From Methylococcaceae bacterium (GTDB taxonomy: Bacteria; Pseudomonadota; Gammaproteobacteria; Methylococcales; Methylococcaceae), in contig JAJRDJ010000110.1 in assembly GCA_028678445.1 (NCBI GenBank), forward strand, positions 1 to 6,145: DNA of 6,145 nt, given 5' to 3'. A program made the position numbers and the translations under genes. The notes below the pieces were generated by a model that saw nothing but the letters and a program-made list of their open reading frames with translations, did not search any database and had not been told where the DNA came from. Positions 1 through 5,500 of the stretch are shown piece after piece; position 1 is the first letter of the stretch, and every line of letters begins with the position of its first letter.

Positions 1-513
1 CCGCGCCACGACTTGGCCCGTCAGCGGCGGTGTCTGCGGGCGACCACCGACTACCGGGTCAATGCCCTGGACGGTCAGCCGTTCCTGGTCGTTCATCAGG
101 CCATCGATCCGGGGCTGATCAAGGCCATCGAGCAGGACATTTTGCCGCGCCTGGAGGAGCCGGTTCCGGGGCCGCCCGGTAGGGGGGCGCTGCAAGCCGA
201 TCCGTGGCGCCATCGCTTCACCCTGGTGTTCGATCGGGAGGGCTACAGCCCAGACTTTTTGCCGCGGATGAAAGACCAGCGGATCGCCGGTCTGACCTAG
301 CATAAGTATCCCGGCGAAAACTGGTCCGAAGACGAATGTCAAACCCCGCGGTCACCCGCGCCTCGGGCCAAGGGATCGCCCTGCAACTGGCCGAACGCGG
401 CACCCGCCTGAGCAACGGATTGTGGGTGCGGGAGATCCGCAAGCTGACCGAGCGGGGTCATCAGACGGCCCTCCTGGCCACCGATTACGGGTCGGCTCTC
501 GGCCCGGTCGCCG
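1..513 (+). pseudogene. DDE-type transposase remnant, C-terminal half, nonsense codon and frameshift
   Basis: An open frame enters from the left edge (frame of position 1) and reads as a transposase interior, with blocks CLRATTDYRVNALDGQPF, DPWRHRFTLVFDREGYSP and MKDQRIAGLT. A TAG at 298-300 then interrupts it. The same frame continues with HKYPGENWSEDE, so the TAG probably replaced a tyrosine codon (LTYHKYPGE is what I expect in relatives). Near 337-346 the frame shifts, and the protein continues in the frame of 336 with SGQGIALQLAERGTRLSNGL, VREIRKLTERGHQTALLATD and YGSALGPVA. Relatives continue with a block like FARWSQENFF, which is absent because similarity stops near 510-513, where an unrelated - strand transposase piece begins. 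The FDREGYS aspartate may be a catalytic DDE residue (inference). The family is recalled from general knowledge and I cannot name the IS family with confidence. The gene is certainly non-functional. Confidence 0.8.
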
Positions 514-704
514 TACTGCCGCGCATAGGCCGTGACGGTGTCGGCGTCCACCCGCCCCACGTCGGCGATCTCCCCGCAGGCATAACCCTTGCCCCGCAGG
601 TAGTAGACCACCCAACATTGCCGCCTCGCCCGTGCGCGGGGGTTCTCGCTCGCTGCCTTGTGGAACTCGTCAAATTGCGCTTCGGTCAGTTTCAGGTCGA
701 TCAT
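514..704 (-). pseudogene. IS630-like transposase remnant, N-terminal HTH part only
   Basis: Reading on the - strand from ATG at 704, the protein starts MIDLKLTEAQFDEFHKAA and goes on through ARARRQCWVVYYLRGKGYAC, GEIADVGRVDADTVTAYARQY. This is the N-terminal helix-turn-helix region typical of IS630-family transposases, which bind the element ends before the DDE domain. A TTG at 731 in the same frame could add nine residues. After about 65 residues the frame only reads antisense to the + strand transposase remnant (GDRAES is the complement of its ALGPVA coding sequence), so the catalytic domain is missing. The open frame formally runs on to 339, but that part is a shadow. The best explanation is that one element inserted or recombined into another and both were later deleted at this junction. 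Confidence 0.72.
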
Positions 705-712
705 CTTCAGGC

Positions 713-731
713 TTGAACTTGGGATGTTCAA
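713..731. repeat. short inverted repeat upstream of the IS630-like remnant
   Basis: TTGAAC and GTTCAA arms (6 bp) flank a 7-base spacer just upstream of the ATG at 704. It may be part of the old element end or a binding site for its transposase. It may also be chance, since the arms are short. Confidence 0.25.
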
Positions 732-858
732 AGCCCCTTTTTAACCTGACCTTGGCTGGAGGTAAATCCGAAAATTTACCCGCGCGGAGTATAAATGATA
801 AATGGAGCGACCCAAACGAATGGCGGGGGCTTAAGTCAACAGCATTGGGGGGGTTGTC

Positions 859-1210
859 ATGCCGAATTATCGACGGAATTTGGTGCCGGGCGGGTTGTTT
901 TGCTTTAGCGTAGCGCGGCTGGAACGGAAGCGGGATTTGCTGGTGTCGCGGGTGGACTTGGTGCGCGAAATGGTGCGAAGAGCGCGGCGGCTATATCCAT
1001 TCGACAGCGTGGCTTGCGTCGTGTTGCCCGATCATGTGCGTTGCATCTGGACCTTGGGGGATGGGGATTCGGATTATCCAACCCGCTGGCGCCTAATCAA
1101 CCGGCTTTTCGCCAAGGGTATGCCCAAGCACGAACGATGGTAGCCGGTACGCCGGGAGCGGGTTGAGCGCGGCGTGTGGCAGCGTCGGTATTGGGAGCAT
1201 TCCATCCGGT
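859..1210 (+). pseudogene. REP-associated tyrosine transposase (RAYT, IS200-like Y1 family), degraded
   Basis: The ATG at 859 follows a G-rich run (846-852) that could serve as ribosome binding site. The N-terminus MPNYRRNLVPGGLFCFSVA, then LERKRDLL, RRLYPFDSVACVVLPDH, CIWTLGDGDSDYPTRWRLI and NRLFAKGMPK match the RAYT family (Y1_Tnp fold), which acts on REP palindromes through an HUH histidine pair and a tyrosine. Three defects are visible. The HUH motif, normally H-x-H before C-I-W-T, reads H59-V60-R61, so the second histidine is lost (CGT at 1039-1041, one base from CAT). A TAG stands at 1141-1143 after KHERW. The same frame goes on recognisably with GVWQRRYWEHSIR to about 1208 and then the similarity stops. 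The missing end should hold the catalytic tyrosine helix (an H-x-N-P-V-x-H-G region). The gene is dead. Its truncated end abuts the convergent MEKHLA gene. Confidence 0.85.
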
Positions 1211-1225
1211 ACGCGCGGTGCATGG

Positions 1226-1702
1226 CTATAACCACTTCCAGTGTCTGAAACTGGCCACCTGCCCGCGATAAACTCCCCGCTCATCCAGGAGATTCCAAAC
1301 AACCGCTTCCTCGATTTCGAAACGTCGTCCGTGCTTGCCGATGCGAATCCCCCGATAGCCTTCGGAATAGCCATTTTCCGTGACTTCCTGGAGCAACCGC
1401 GCCCGATCGGCCTGGTTGTCCCATTCGGCCGAGAGCCGGGATGGGCAGGACGTCATTTCTTCCCAGCTCATGGCGAAAAGGCTCAACGCCGTCTGGTTCG
1501 CATAATTGAAGACCGGGTCGGGCTGGGTATCGTGTGAAAGCAGCGCAAAGGATGCGGAAAAGAGATACCGGGCAGCCTCGACATTGGTCATGCGCGGATT
1601 CACCAAGTCGCGACCTGTCCAGTGTAATAGGCTCCGGCGGAAAAGTGCGATATGGCCGGCCAGGAACTGATTGTCTTCGGCGGGGTGGGTCATCGAGGTC
1701 AT
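1226..1702 (-). CDS. MEKHLA domain protein (PAS-like), intact
   Basis: A 158-residue protein that is a MEKHLA domain over almost its whole length. Recognisable blocks are HIALFRRSLLHWTGRDL (17-33), EAARYLFSASFALLSHD (42-58), DPVFNYANQTALSLFAMSWE (62-81), SRLSAE (88-93), GRRFEIEEAVVWNLLDERG (125-143) and the end GQVASFRHWKWL. MEKHLA is a PAS-related domain known as a stand-alone protein in bacteria and at the C-terminus of plant HD-ZIP III factors. A role in sensing redox, light or a small ligand has been proposed, and the ligand and partners here are unknown. It is presumably cytoplasmic, since no signal peptide or membrane segment is seen. Start: ATG at 1702 or the second ATG at 1693, with no strong ribosome binding site for either. 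Both flanks are transposase remnants, so it is a single-gene unit. Confidence 0.88.
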   Translation of the reverse strand: MTSMTHPAEDNQFLAGHIALFRRSLLHWTGRDLVNPRMTNVEAARYLFSASFALLSHDTQPDPVFNYANQTALSLFAMSWEEMTSCPSRLSAEWDNQADRARLLQEVTENGYSEGYRGIRIGKHGRRFEIEEAVVWNLLDERGVYRGQVASFRHWKWL

Positions 1703-1741
1703 TGATATGTCCGGTCAGGAACGGGAAGTAGGCGCGTTGGG

Positions 1742-1850
1742 GTGAACCACATCCAGAACGTCAAAGTCTATGGCCGCCGGATAAAAACCTGGATACAACA
1801 CATTGATGGCGTGTCGACCCGGCATCCTCGAGAACTATCTCGGATGGCGC
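1742..1850 (+). pseudogene. IS1595/ISXO2-like transposase remnant, C-terminal end, one-base insertion
   Basis: The frame of 1742 reads NHIQNVKVYGRRIKTWIQHI, then DGVSTRH, and the frame of 1803 then reads LENYLGWR. Joined by removing one C at 1826-1827, this gives the pattern N-x-V-x-x-Y-x-x-R-(L/I)-K-x-W-(12)-G-V-(S/A)-T-(R/K)-x-L-x-N-Y-L-G-W. That is the end of IS1595-type (ISXO2-like) DDE transposases as I know them. The catalytic part upstream is missing, because the recognisable sequence begins only 40 bases from the start of the divergent MEKHLA gene. After 1850 no frame gives a convincing continuation, although a few family members carry 20-30 more residues. Assignment rests on motif memory. 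Confidence 0.55.
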
Positions 1851-2128
1851 GTTGGTTTCACGCCAACTCGCTTTTGGGCGGCCGCTACACCGCGCCAAAC
1901 AAACCAAAACCGGACGAAAACCCCCTTTTTGCCCTCATGGTTTTCATGCGGTTCAGCTGTAACCCCTTGCCTCTCTGGATTTTGCGTTTTGGCATGTTTG
2001 ATGCCTGCATATCTATGCTCGCGTGATTAGCGTCATTGGGTGGTCAATCCATACTTGGCCGAATCCTACCATTGATGCTGAGTCCCCTCCCTGCCGCATT
2101 AAGCCAATTTTCCAATAGGCAGAAGAAG
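1851..2128. other. non-coding stretch between IS remnant and helical protein gene
   Basis: No frame here reads like a protein beyond the IS remnant. Short open frames on the + strand (to about 2030) have unnatural composition and no ribosome binding site. The stretch around 1910-2010 is richer in T and A. It contains TTGGCA followed about 15-19 bases later by TATCTA/TATGCT, a weak possible promoter for the downstream gene. I see no clear terminal inverted repeat of the former element. Confidence 0.3.
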
Positions 2129-2407
2129 ATGCTCAACAAGTCCATAAAGGATTGCGGCGCCCTGCAAGCCCTGCTCACCCGATTTGAAACACAGCGCTTG
2201 CCGCGTATCCTGAGAATCAAGCAGGCCATGGACACCGGCGCAAAGCTTGAGGCAAGCGACTTGGCGCTTTTACATGAAGTGCTACAAACAGCCAGTCAAA
2301 TTATGCCTTTGATTGATCGGAACCCAGACTTCCAGGAATTGTACACGCGCTCGGTCATGCTCTATTACGACATTACGACATTAGCGCTTGAGAATGAAAT
2401 GCGCTAA
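2129..2407 (+). CDS. small helical hypothetical protein
   Basis: A 92-residue protein from the ATG at 2129, starting MLNKSIKDCGALQALLTRFE. The frame is open from 2036, but the earlier codons have no ribosome binding site, while AGG/AGAAG lies just before 2129. The sequence is rich in Leu, Glu, Lys and Gln with no signal peptide, membrane segment or cysteine pair. It predicts as three or four amphipathic helices: about residues 8-35, 43-58 (DLALLHEVLQTASQI) and 66-90 (PDFQELYTRSVMLYYDITTL). It resembles short conserved hypothetical proteins of beta- and gammaproteobacteria containing a block of the type F-E-x-Q-R-L-P-R plus D-R-x-P-(E/D)-x-Q-E-L. No function is known to me. It lies 55 bases upstream of a broken gene for a secreted protein, on the same strand. 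Confidence 0.68.
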   Translation: MLNKSIKDCGALQALLTRFETQRLPRILRIKQAMDTGAKLEASDLALLHEVLQTASQIMPLIDRNPDFQELYTRSVMLYYDITTLALENEMR

Positions 2408-2462
2408 CGACGAATCGCCACTCAAAATACATTTGATACATATTCACAGGAATTGACCCATC

Positions 2463-3187
2463 ATGCCGAATAATTCCTCACTTTCAGCCTTTTCGGTTTT
2501 CGCCATCATCTCGATTATCGTCACGCCAGCTTTCGGTCATACGGAAGTGCGCGATATTGGCATAGAAGGCAAGCTTTCCAGAAATGCCATCGAGATTGAA
2601 CATGGCTGCGAAACCGCTTCAGGCAAAAGCCTTCCGGTCATTGCGCAAAGTCTCATACTGCCGACGCTGAATCCCCTGGTCACCCGCTCGCATGGCACGA
2701 CTACCACCTGATCGCCGAGACTACGGTGGCCAGCCTGGAAGGGCTGGTAGAGCTGCCACAGAACAAAGATATGTTTAAAAAACAGGCCATAAAACGTAAT
2801 CCCAGTGGCAATCCAGTGGGTATCAACGGCACGCAAGGGAACTTGCAAACCGGCCTGAAAGGAGTGGTGCCACTGCATTTCGGGCCCTAATGGTTTCAGG
2901 CAAAGTCCTGTGCGAAAAGTCTCAAGGTTGAGCTTGCCATAGCCGACCTTTGCAAAAAGACCTTCCCGCCGCGCGGTGCCTCGGCAAATACGTGGATTCC
3001 CCGGGTAACCACCAAATTCACCGATGCTGAAAATGAGGGCATCGGCGCACCGGCTATTCTGGCCGTGAACAGGGACCTGAATGCCAATCCGTTGTCGCCC
3101 GGTTGCGGAGACGGTTACGAGGTAACGATTTCCCTCTCTAATGAAGACATCGTCACTAATCTGGTTTTCAAGGGGTGGGGAAAGTAA
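2463..3187 (+). pseudogene. secreted protein of unknown function, broken by a frameshift and an internal TAA
   Basis: The ATG at 2463 is preceded by AGGA at about 11 bases. Residues 1-25 form a signal peptide (hydrophobic FSVFAIISIIVTPAFG, cleavage likely before HTEVRD). The mature protein then reads GIEGKLSRNAIEIEHGCE, PVIAQSLILPTLNPLVTRS. Near 2705-2712 the frame shifts by one and continues IAETTVASLEGLVELPQNKD, IGINGTQGNL-type sequence and LKGVVPLHFGP. A TAA at 2888-2890 follows, and the same frame then resumes with AKSCAKSLKVELAIADLCKK, ANTWIPRVTTKFTDAENEGI, LAVNRDLNANPLSPGCGDGY and ends FKGWGK at 3187. Together about 240 residues with several conserved-looking cysteines and an H-G-C-E motif early in the mature part. 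I recall similar periplasmic hypothetical proteins in gammaproteobacteria but no function. Sequencing error is an alternative explanation for either break. A 238-codon frame open on the - strand across this gene is judged a shadow. Confidence 0.68.
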
Positions 3188-3380
3188 CACGGCCCTGGAT
3201 GCCGGTTGATATATCCCATAGTCTCTCTTCCCCCTTTTGTAACCGAGCCGCATAGACCATGAGACCGCTAATCCTCACGGGTTTGATTCCCGATAGCTGG
3301 GAACTGCATCGGTAACCCTTTGATGACGATGCCGATACTAACGGCTCGCACTCCGCAAACCCACTTTTTCACCAACCCTC

Positions 3381-3385
3381 AGGAG
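3381..3385 (+). promoter_or_regulatory. ribosome binding site AGGAG of the SpoIIAA-like gene
   Basis: AGGAG lies 6 bases before the ATG at 3392. It decides the start: the frame is open from 3320, but the earlier in-frame ATGs lack such a site and the protein family starts here. Confidence 0.75.
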
Positions 3386-3391
3386 ACAGAC

Positions 3392-3760
3392 ATGCTGCAT
3401 CATGAACTCAATCAACAAGACGGTATCCTGATCATGGAGCCGGGCGGTGCGCTGGAAGCCGCAGACTTTACGGCGGTTACCAAGGAGATTGATCCCTACA
3501 TCAAGGCCGCTGGCCACTTGAAGGGTGTCATGATTCACGCCGCCGCATTTCCGGGTTGGGATAGCCTGGGCGCCTTCATAGCGCATTTGCAATTTGTCCG
3601 CGACCATCATCAGGCCATCGATAAAGTGGCCATCGTGACCGACAGTGAAGTCCTGTCGATAGCCCCCCGCTTAGCAGCGCATTTCATCAAAGCGGAGGTC
3701 AGACATTTCGACTACCAGGACAAAGATGCCGCCCTGGCCTGGCTTAAAGTGTCGAGTTGA
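3392..3760 (+). CDS. SpoIIAA-like protein (STAS-like domain, DUF3478 family)
   Basis: A 122-residue protein, the usual length of SpoIIAA-like/DUF3478 proteins. It begins MLHHELNQQDGILIMEPGGA. Family blocks are visible in order: a first strand GILIMEPGGALEAADF (11-26), then YIKAAGHLKGVMIHAAAFPG (36-55), WDSLGAFIAHLQFVRDHH (56-73), IDKVAIVTDSEVLSIAPRLA (76-95) and HFIKAEVRHFDYQDKDAALA (97-116). The fold is STAS-like with alternating strands and helices, and the protein is cytoplasmic. Related proteins are often linked to stress or anti-anti-sigma-like roles by fold only. The actual partner is unknown, and the serine phosphorylated in true SpoIIAA is not clearly conserved. It is alone between a pseudogene upstream and a gene-poor stretch downstream. 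Intact, with a strong ribosome binding site. Confidence 0.88.
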   Translation: MLHHELNQQDGILIMEPGGALEAADFTAVTKEIDPYIKAAGHLKGVMIHAAAFPGWDSLGAFIAHLQFVRDHHQAIDKVAIVTDSEVLSIAPRLAAHFIKAEVRHFDYQDKDAALAWLKVSS

Positions 3761-3898
3761 CCATCATGGACCCATTGAAGCCAGCGGGTAATGGTCCTGT
3801 ACAGGGCGGCAAATTAGGCGAAGATCAGAAGCCTTTCACGGTTAATCGCGAGAAGGGGCGAAATCAGCAAGGTTATGAACACCTTGGCGGTTGCCAGC

Positions 3899-3913
3899 AG
3901 CGCCTAGGGCGCT
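3899..3913. repeat. short hairpin, 6-bp stem with TAG loop
   Basis: AGCGCC and GGCGCT pair around a three-base loop. It is GC-rich but has no T run on either side, so it is not a standard terminator. It lies about 140 bases after the SpoIIAA-like gene. Confidence 0.35.
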
Positions 3914-4082
3914 AGATGGCGATCGAGCGTCTGGCTACGCCCAGCCAGTGTTCGAACACTGCCAGATGCAGCCAGATCGACAGCCGGTTTCTAAGCTGGG
4001 CGAGGGTGACCCATGCCCATTCTTCTGGCAGGAGCAGAATGGCGCGGATTGAAAGGAATAATTTTTCCTGGCTGACAGTGCT
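3912..4082 (-). pseudogene. possible gene remnant without start codon
   Basis: Between a TAA at 4085-4083 and a TAG at 3914-3912 the - strand has 56 open codons: STVSQEKLFLSIRAILLLPE, then EWAWVTLAQLRNRLSIWLHL and AVFEHWLGVARRSIAI. The composition (Leu, Trp, Arg, Glu in helical patterns) is protein-like, unlike the surrounding frames, but no ATG or GTG start exists inside it. It reminds me loosely of the C-terminal end of some DDE transposases (a block of the type LP-x-x-W-A-W-V-T-x-x-Q-L-R). That identification is weak, and chance is possible. Confidence 0.3.
3946..3961. repeat. perfect 16-base palindrome
   Basis: CAGTGTTCGAACACTG is identical to its reverse complement over all 16 bases. 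Perfect dyads of this length are typical of dimeric regulator or recombinase sites, but it lies inside the start-less frame at 3912-4082 and far from any promoter that I can see. Confidence 0.6.
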
Positions 4083-4103
4083 TTAGATGATGGCCGGACA
4101 GCC

Positions 4104-4123
4104 TTCCATGGCAAACCATGGAA
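4104..4123. repeat. perfect inverted repeat, 8-bp arms and 4-base loop
   Basis: TTCCATGG and CCATGGAA flank CAAA. No T run follows on either strand, so a classical terminator is unlikely. Together with the repeat at 4156 it could be an element end or a REP-like palindrome. Confidence 0.55.
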
Positions 4124-4155
4124 TCACCCAACAACGCCCGACTCCCCTTCTGCTC

Positions 4156-4176
4156 GACAGCGGTTTAGCCGCTGTC
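4156..4176. repeat. hairpin, 8-bp GC-rich stem with TTTAG loop
   Basis: GACAGCGG and CCGCTGTC pair perfectly around five bases. The shape is that of a REP palindrome or a terminator stem without U-tract. It sits 198 bases before the start of the membrane protein gene. Confidence 0.55.
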
Positions 4177-4373
4177 ATTGCCTCTAAACAACCAGCGTGT
4201 AGATTATGAGCGACCATCCAATGACCAGACATACATCAAGATCCCACGCGGCAACCCGCAGAAAACCACGTCAAAGTACATCGCCACGGAAGCCATCGGG
4301 AAGCCCAGTCGTGGCGGGACTAAGCGATTACGGGGAGTCTTGTCCAGCGGAATGGCAAACCCGCAAAGACAAT

Positions 4374-4682
4374 ATGTCTTCACATATCTTGCCTACCGCA
4401 TCCGCCATGGTCGGCGTAAGCCTTACCATCATTGCGATTCTGAAACTGCTGAATGTGCCGAGACCGGCCCTAGGCATCATCGACAGCATTGTCGCTTCGA
4501 ATAGCCTGTTATTCCTCGCCAGCAGCATTTTGTCCTATCTCTCGTTAAGGGCCTATGGTGCGCTGAATCGCCAAAAGCTCGAACGCTATGCAGACGTCCT
4601 GTTCCTGGTGGGCCTGTCCGTGATGGTTTTCCTGGCTTTCGTGCTGGCCTATGAGGCAGGTGCCAGCGACTCGGCTGGATAA
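4374..4682 (+). CDS. small three-helix membrane protein, hypothetical
   Basis: A 102-residue protein from the ATG at 4374, starting MSSHILPTASAMVGVSLTII. Three hydrophobic segments are visible: about residues 8-26, 38-58 (IVASNSLLFLASSILSYLSL) and 74-93 (VLFLVGLSVMVFLAFVLAYE). The loop 59-73 is basic (R-A-Y-G-A-L-N-R-Q-K-L-E-R-Y). It resembles a family of short inner-membrane hypothetical proteins of proteobacteria whose N-terminus has an A-x-x-(M/L)-(V/I)-G-x-(C/S)-L-T pattern followed by three helices. Function is unknown. The frame is open from 4206, but that extension has the composition of non-coding DNA. The ribosome binding site before 4374 is weak (AAAGA). A fragment of another membrane protein family follows in another frame. 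Confidence 0.66.
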   Translation: MSSHILPTASAMVGVSLTIIAILKLLNVPRPALGIIDSIVASNSLLFLASSILSYLSLRAYGALNRQKLERYADVLFLVGLSVMVFLAFVLAYEAGASDSAG

Positions 4683-4710
4683 TGCCGGGTGTGTTGCCAA
4701 GCCAGCACGG

Positions 4711-4800
4711 GGCGTCTGCGCTGTAGTCCTCTTCGAGGCGACCAAGGGCCTGCTCATCGTGCTGGCCGGGTGCGGAGTGCTGTTGATGAGCTCGCTGTCA
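4711..4800 (+). pseudogene. DUF2127-like membrane protein remnant, N-terminal piece
   Basis: In the frame of 4651 the block GVCAVVLFEATKGLLIVLAG followed by CGVLLMSSLS matches the start of DUF2127 proteins, which open with a pattern like A-L-F-E-A-x-K-G-L-L-V-L-x-A-G-x-G-L-L. Members have about 150 residues and several membrane segments, and here only some 30 residues are recognisable before a stop at 4831-4833. No frame further on continues the family clearly. No proper start codon with ribosome binding site precedes the block. A truncated remnant is the best reading. A chance hydrophobic stretch is possible. Confidence 0.45.
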
Positions 4801-4866
4801 TCCACTCGGTATCACCACCGCCACTGGCCCTAGATCAGCGTCTGCTTCACCACGCAACTATCCGCA

Positions 4867-5418
4867 TCAAGACTTTGTTACCGCTTCATTCCAGATGGCG
4901 CAATCGCGATCTTCGGGGTCGAGTTGCGCCTTGTTCTCCGGGAGCACATGCCAAAAGGATTGATCGATAGCCGATCCGGCATAGTCGCTTTTGCGCTCGT
5001 GGAAGAACGGGCACCAAAAATTCTCTACAGTTTTCACCAGATAAGCCGACCATTCGTAGAGGGCCACGCTGAGCGGGCAATAGACCTTGCAGTTAAAGGC
5101 CCAGAAGAGTTTCATGCTCAGCCAGGGGGCCGTGTAATCGAACTTGAAGGTGATCTGCTTTGACAGTTTGGCATACCGATGCGTGGACCAGGCCGGTACG
5201 AAATCCCAATAACCCTTGATGTTACGGGCACCCAGCATACGCAAATGGCCATAGATAATGAGGGAACCCAGGATCACAAAGGGAACTGAAACAAACAGCG
5301 GCACATACACCAGCAGTGTCCCTAAATACCGCCGCCACGCGGGCAAGGCGTAAAAATCCCCGCCAATATGGATACGCTCGGACCGGCATTGCTCGCACGC
5401 TTTGGGGGATTGATTCAA
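4867..5418 (-). CDS. membrane protein with CxxC motif, unknown function
   Basis: A 183-residue protein. The N-terminus carries C8-x-x-C11 (KACEQCRSERIHIGGDFYAL), which could be half of a zinc ribbon or a redox pair. A long hydrophobic segment follows at about 31-58 (LGTLLVYVPLFVSVPFVILG). A second hydrophobic region lies at about 101-128, with C110-x-x-x-C114 and PLSVALYEWSAYLVKTVENF, followed by WCPFFHERK with C136 and H140. The C-terminus is hydrophilic (LDPEDRDCAIWNEAV). I recall similar uncharacterised proteins in gammaproteobacteria but no function. The only in-frame start is TTG at 5418, because a TGA stands four codons upstream. No good ribosome binding site is seen, so the true start or an N-terminal frameshift remains open. 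It lies 82 bases downstream of the lipoprotein gene on the same strand and may be its co-transcribed partner. Confidence 0.66.
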   Translation of the reverse strand: MNQSPKACEQCRSERIHIGGDFYALPAWRRYLGTLLVYVPLFVSVPFVILGSLIIYGHLRMLGARNIKGYWDFVPAWSTHRYAKLSKQITFKFDYTAPWLSMKLFWAFNCKVYCPLSVALYEWSAYLVKTVENFWCPFFHERKSDYAGSAIDQSFWHVLPENKAQLDPEDRDCAIWNEAVTKS

Positions 5419-5500
5419 CGTATTTACTCAGTAGGAGAATTCCTGGCACACGACACTGGGATGAGATGTCTCACGTACATTCACAAAAATGACATCCCGG

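Larger units (their letters stand above)
3761..4373. other. gene-poor stretch with inverted repeats and a start-less open frame
   Basis: No complete gene is supported over about 600 bases. Visible items are a CGCC-TAG-GGCG hairpin near 3899-3913, a perfect 16-base palindrome at 3946-3961, a hairpin at 4104-4123 and a hairpin at 4156-4176. There is also a 56-codon - strand frame at 3915-4082 without a start codon. The frame that precedes the membrane protein start (4206-4373) is rich in Arg, Ser, Thr and Pro with no ribosome binding site, so I treat it as non-coding. Confidence 0.5.

Noticed and set aside
1715..1825. 36-codon - strand frame MPGRHAINVLYPGFYPAAID... with natural composition upstream of the MEKHLA gene.
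   Set aside because: It is antisense to the IS1595-like transposase end, and its only ribosome-site-like bases (GAGG) lie directly against the ATG.
2537..3253. 238-codon open frame on the - strand, the longest in the window.
   Set aside because: Its composition is that of an antisense frame (many Arg, Gly, Cys, Ser), it shows no recognisable motif, and the + strand reads as a signal-peptide protein across the same DNA with only two lesions.
3270..3300. tRNA T-arm-like sequence (GGGTTTGATTCCC) before the SpoIIAA-like gene.
   Set aside because: The stem has only four pairs. No anticodon arm, D arm or acceptor stem can be formed around it, and no CCA follows.
4206..4373. N-terminal extension of the three-helix membrane protein (MSDHPMTRHTSRSHAATRRK...).
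   Set aside because: The composition is typical of non-coding DNA, there is no ribosome binding site at 4206, and the resembling family starts near the ATG at 4374.
5458..5498. Imperfect inverted repeat (GATGTC/GACATC, outer GGGATG/CATCCC) between the lipoprotein and the Cys-containing membrane protein genes, considered as a terminator.
   Set aside because: The stem is interrupted, the loop is about 20 bases and no T run follows on the - strand, so it does not settle whether transcription stops there.
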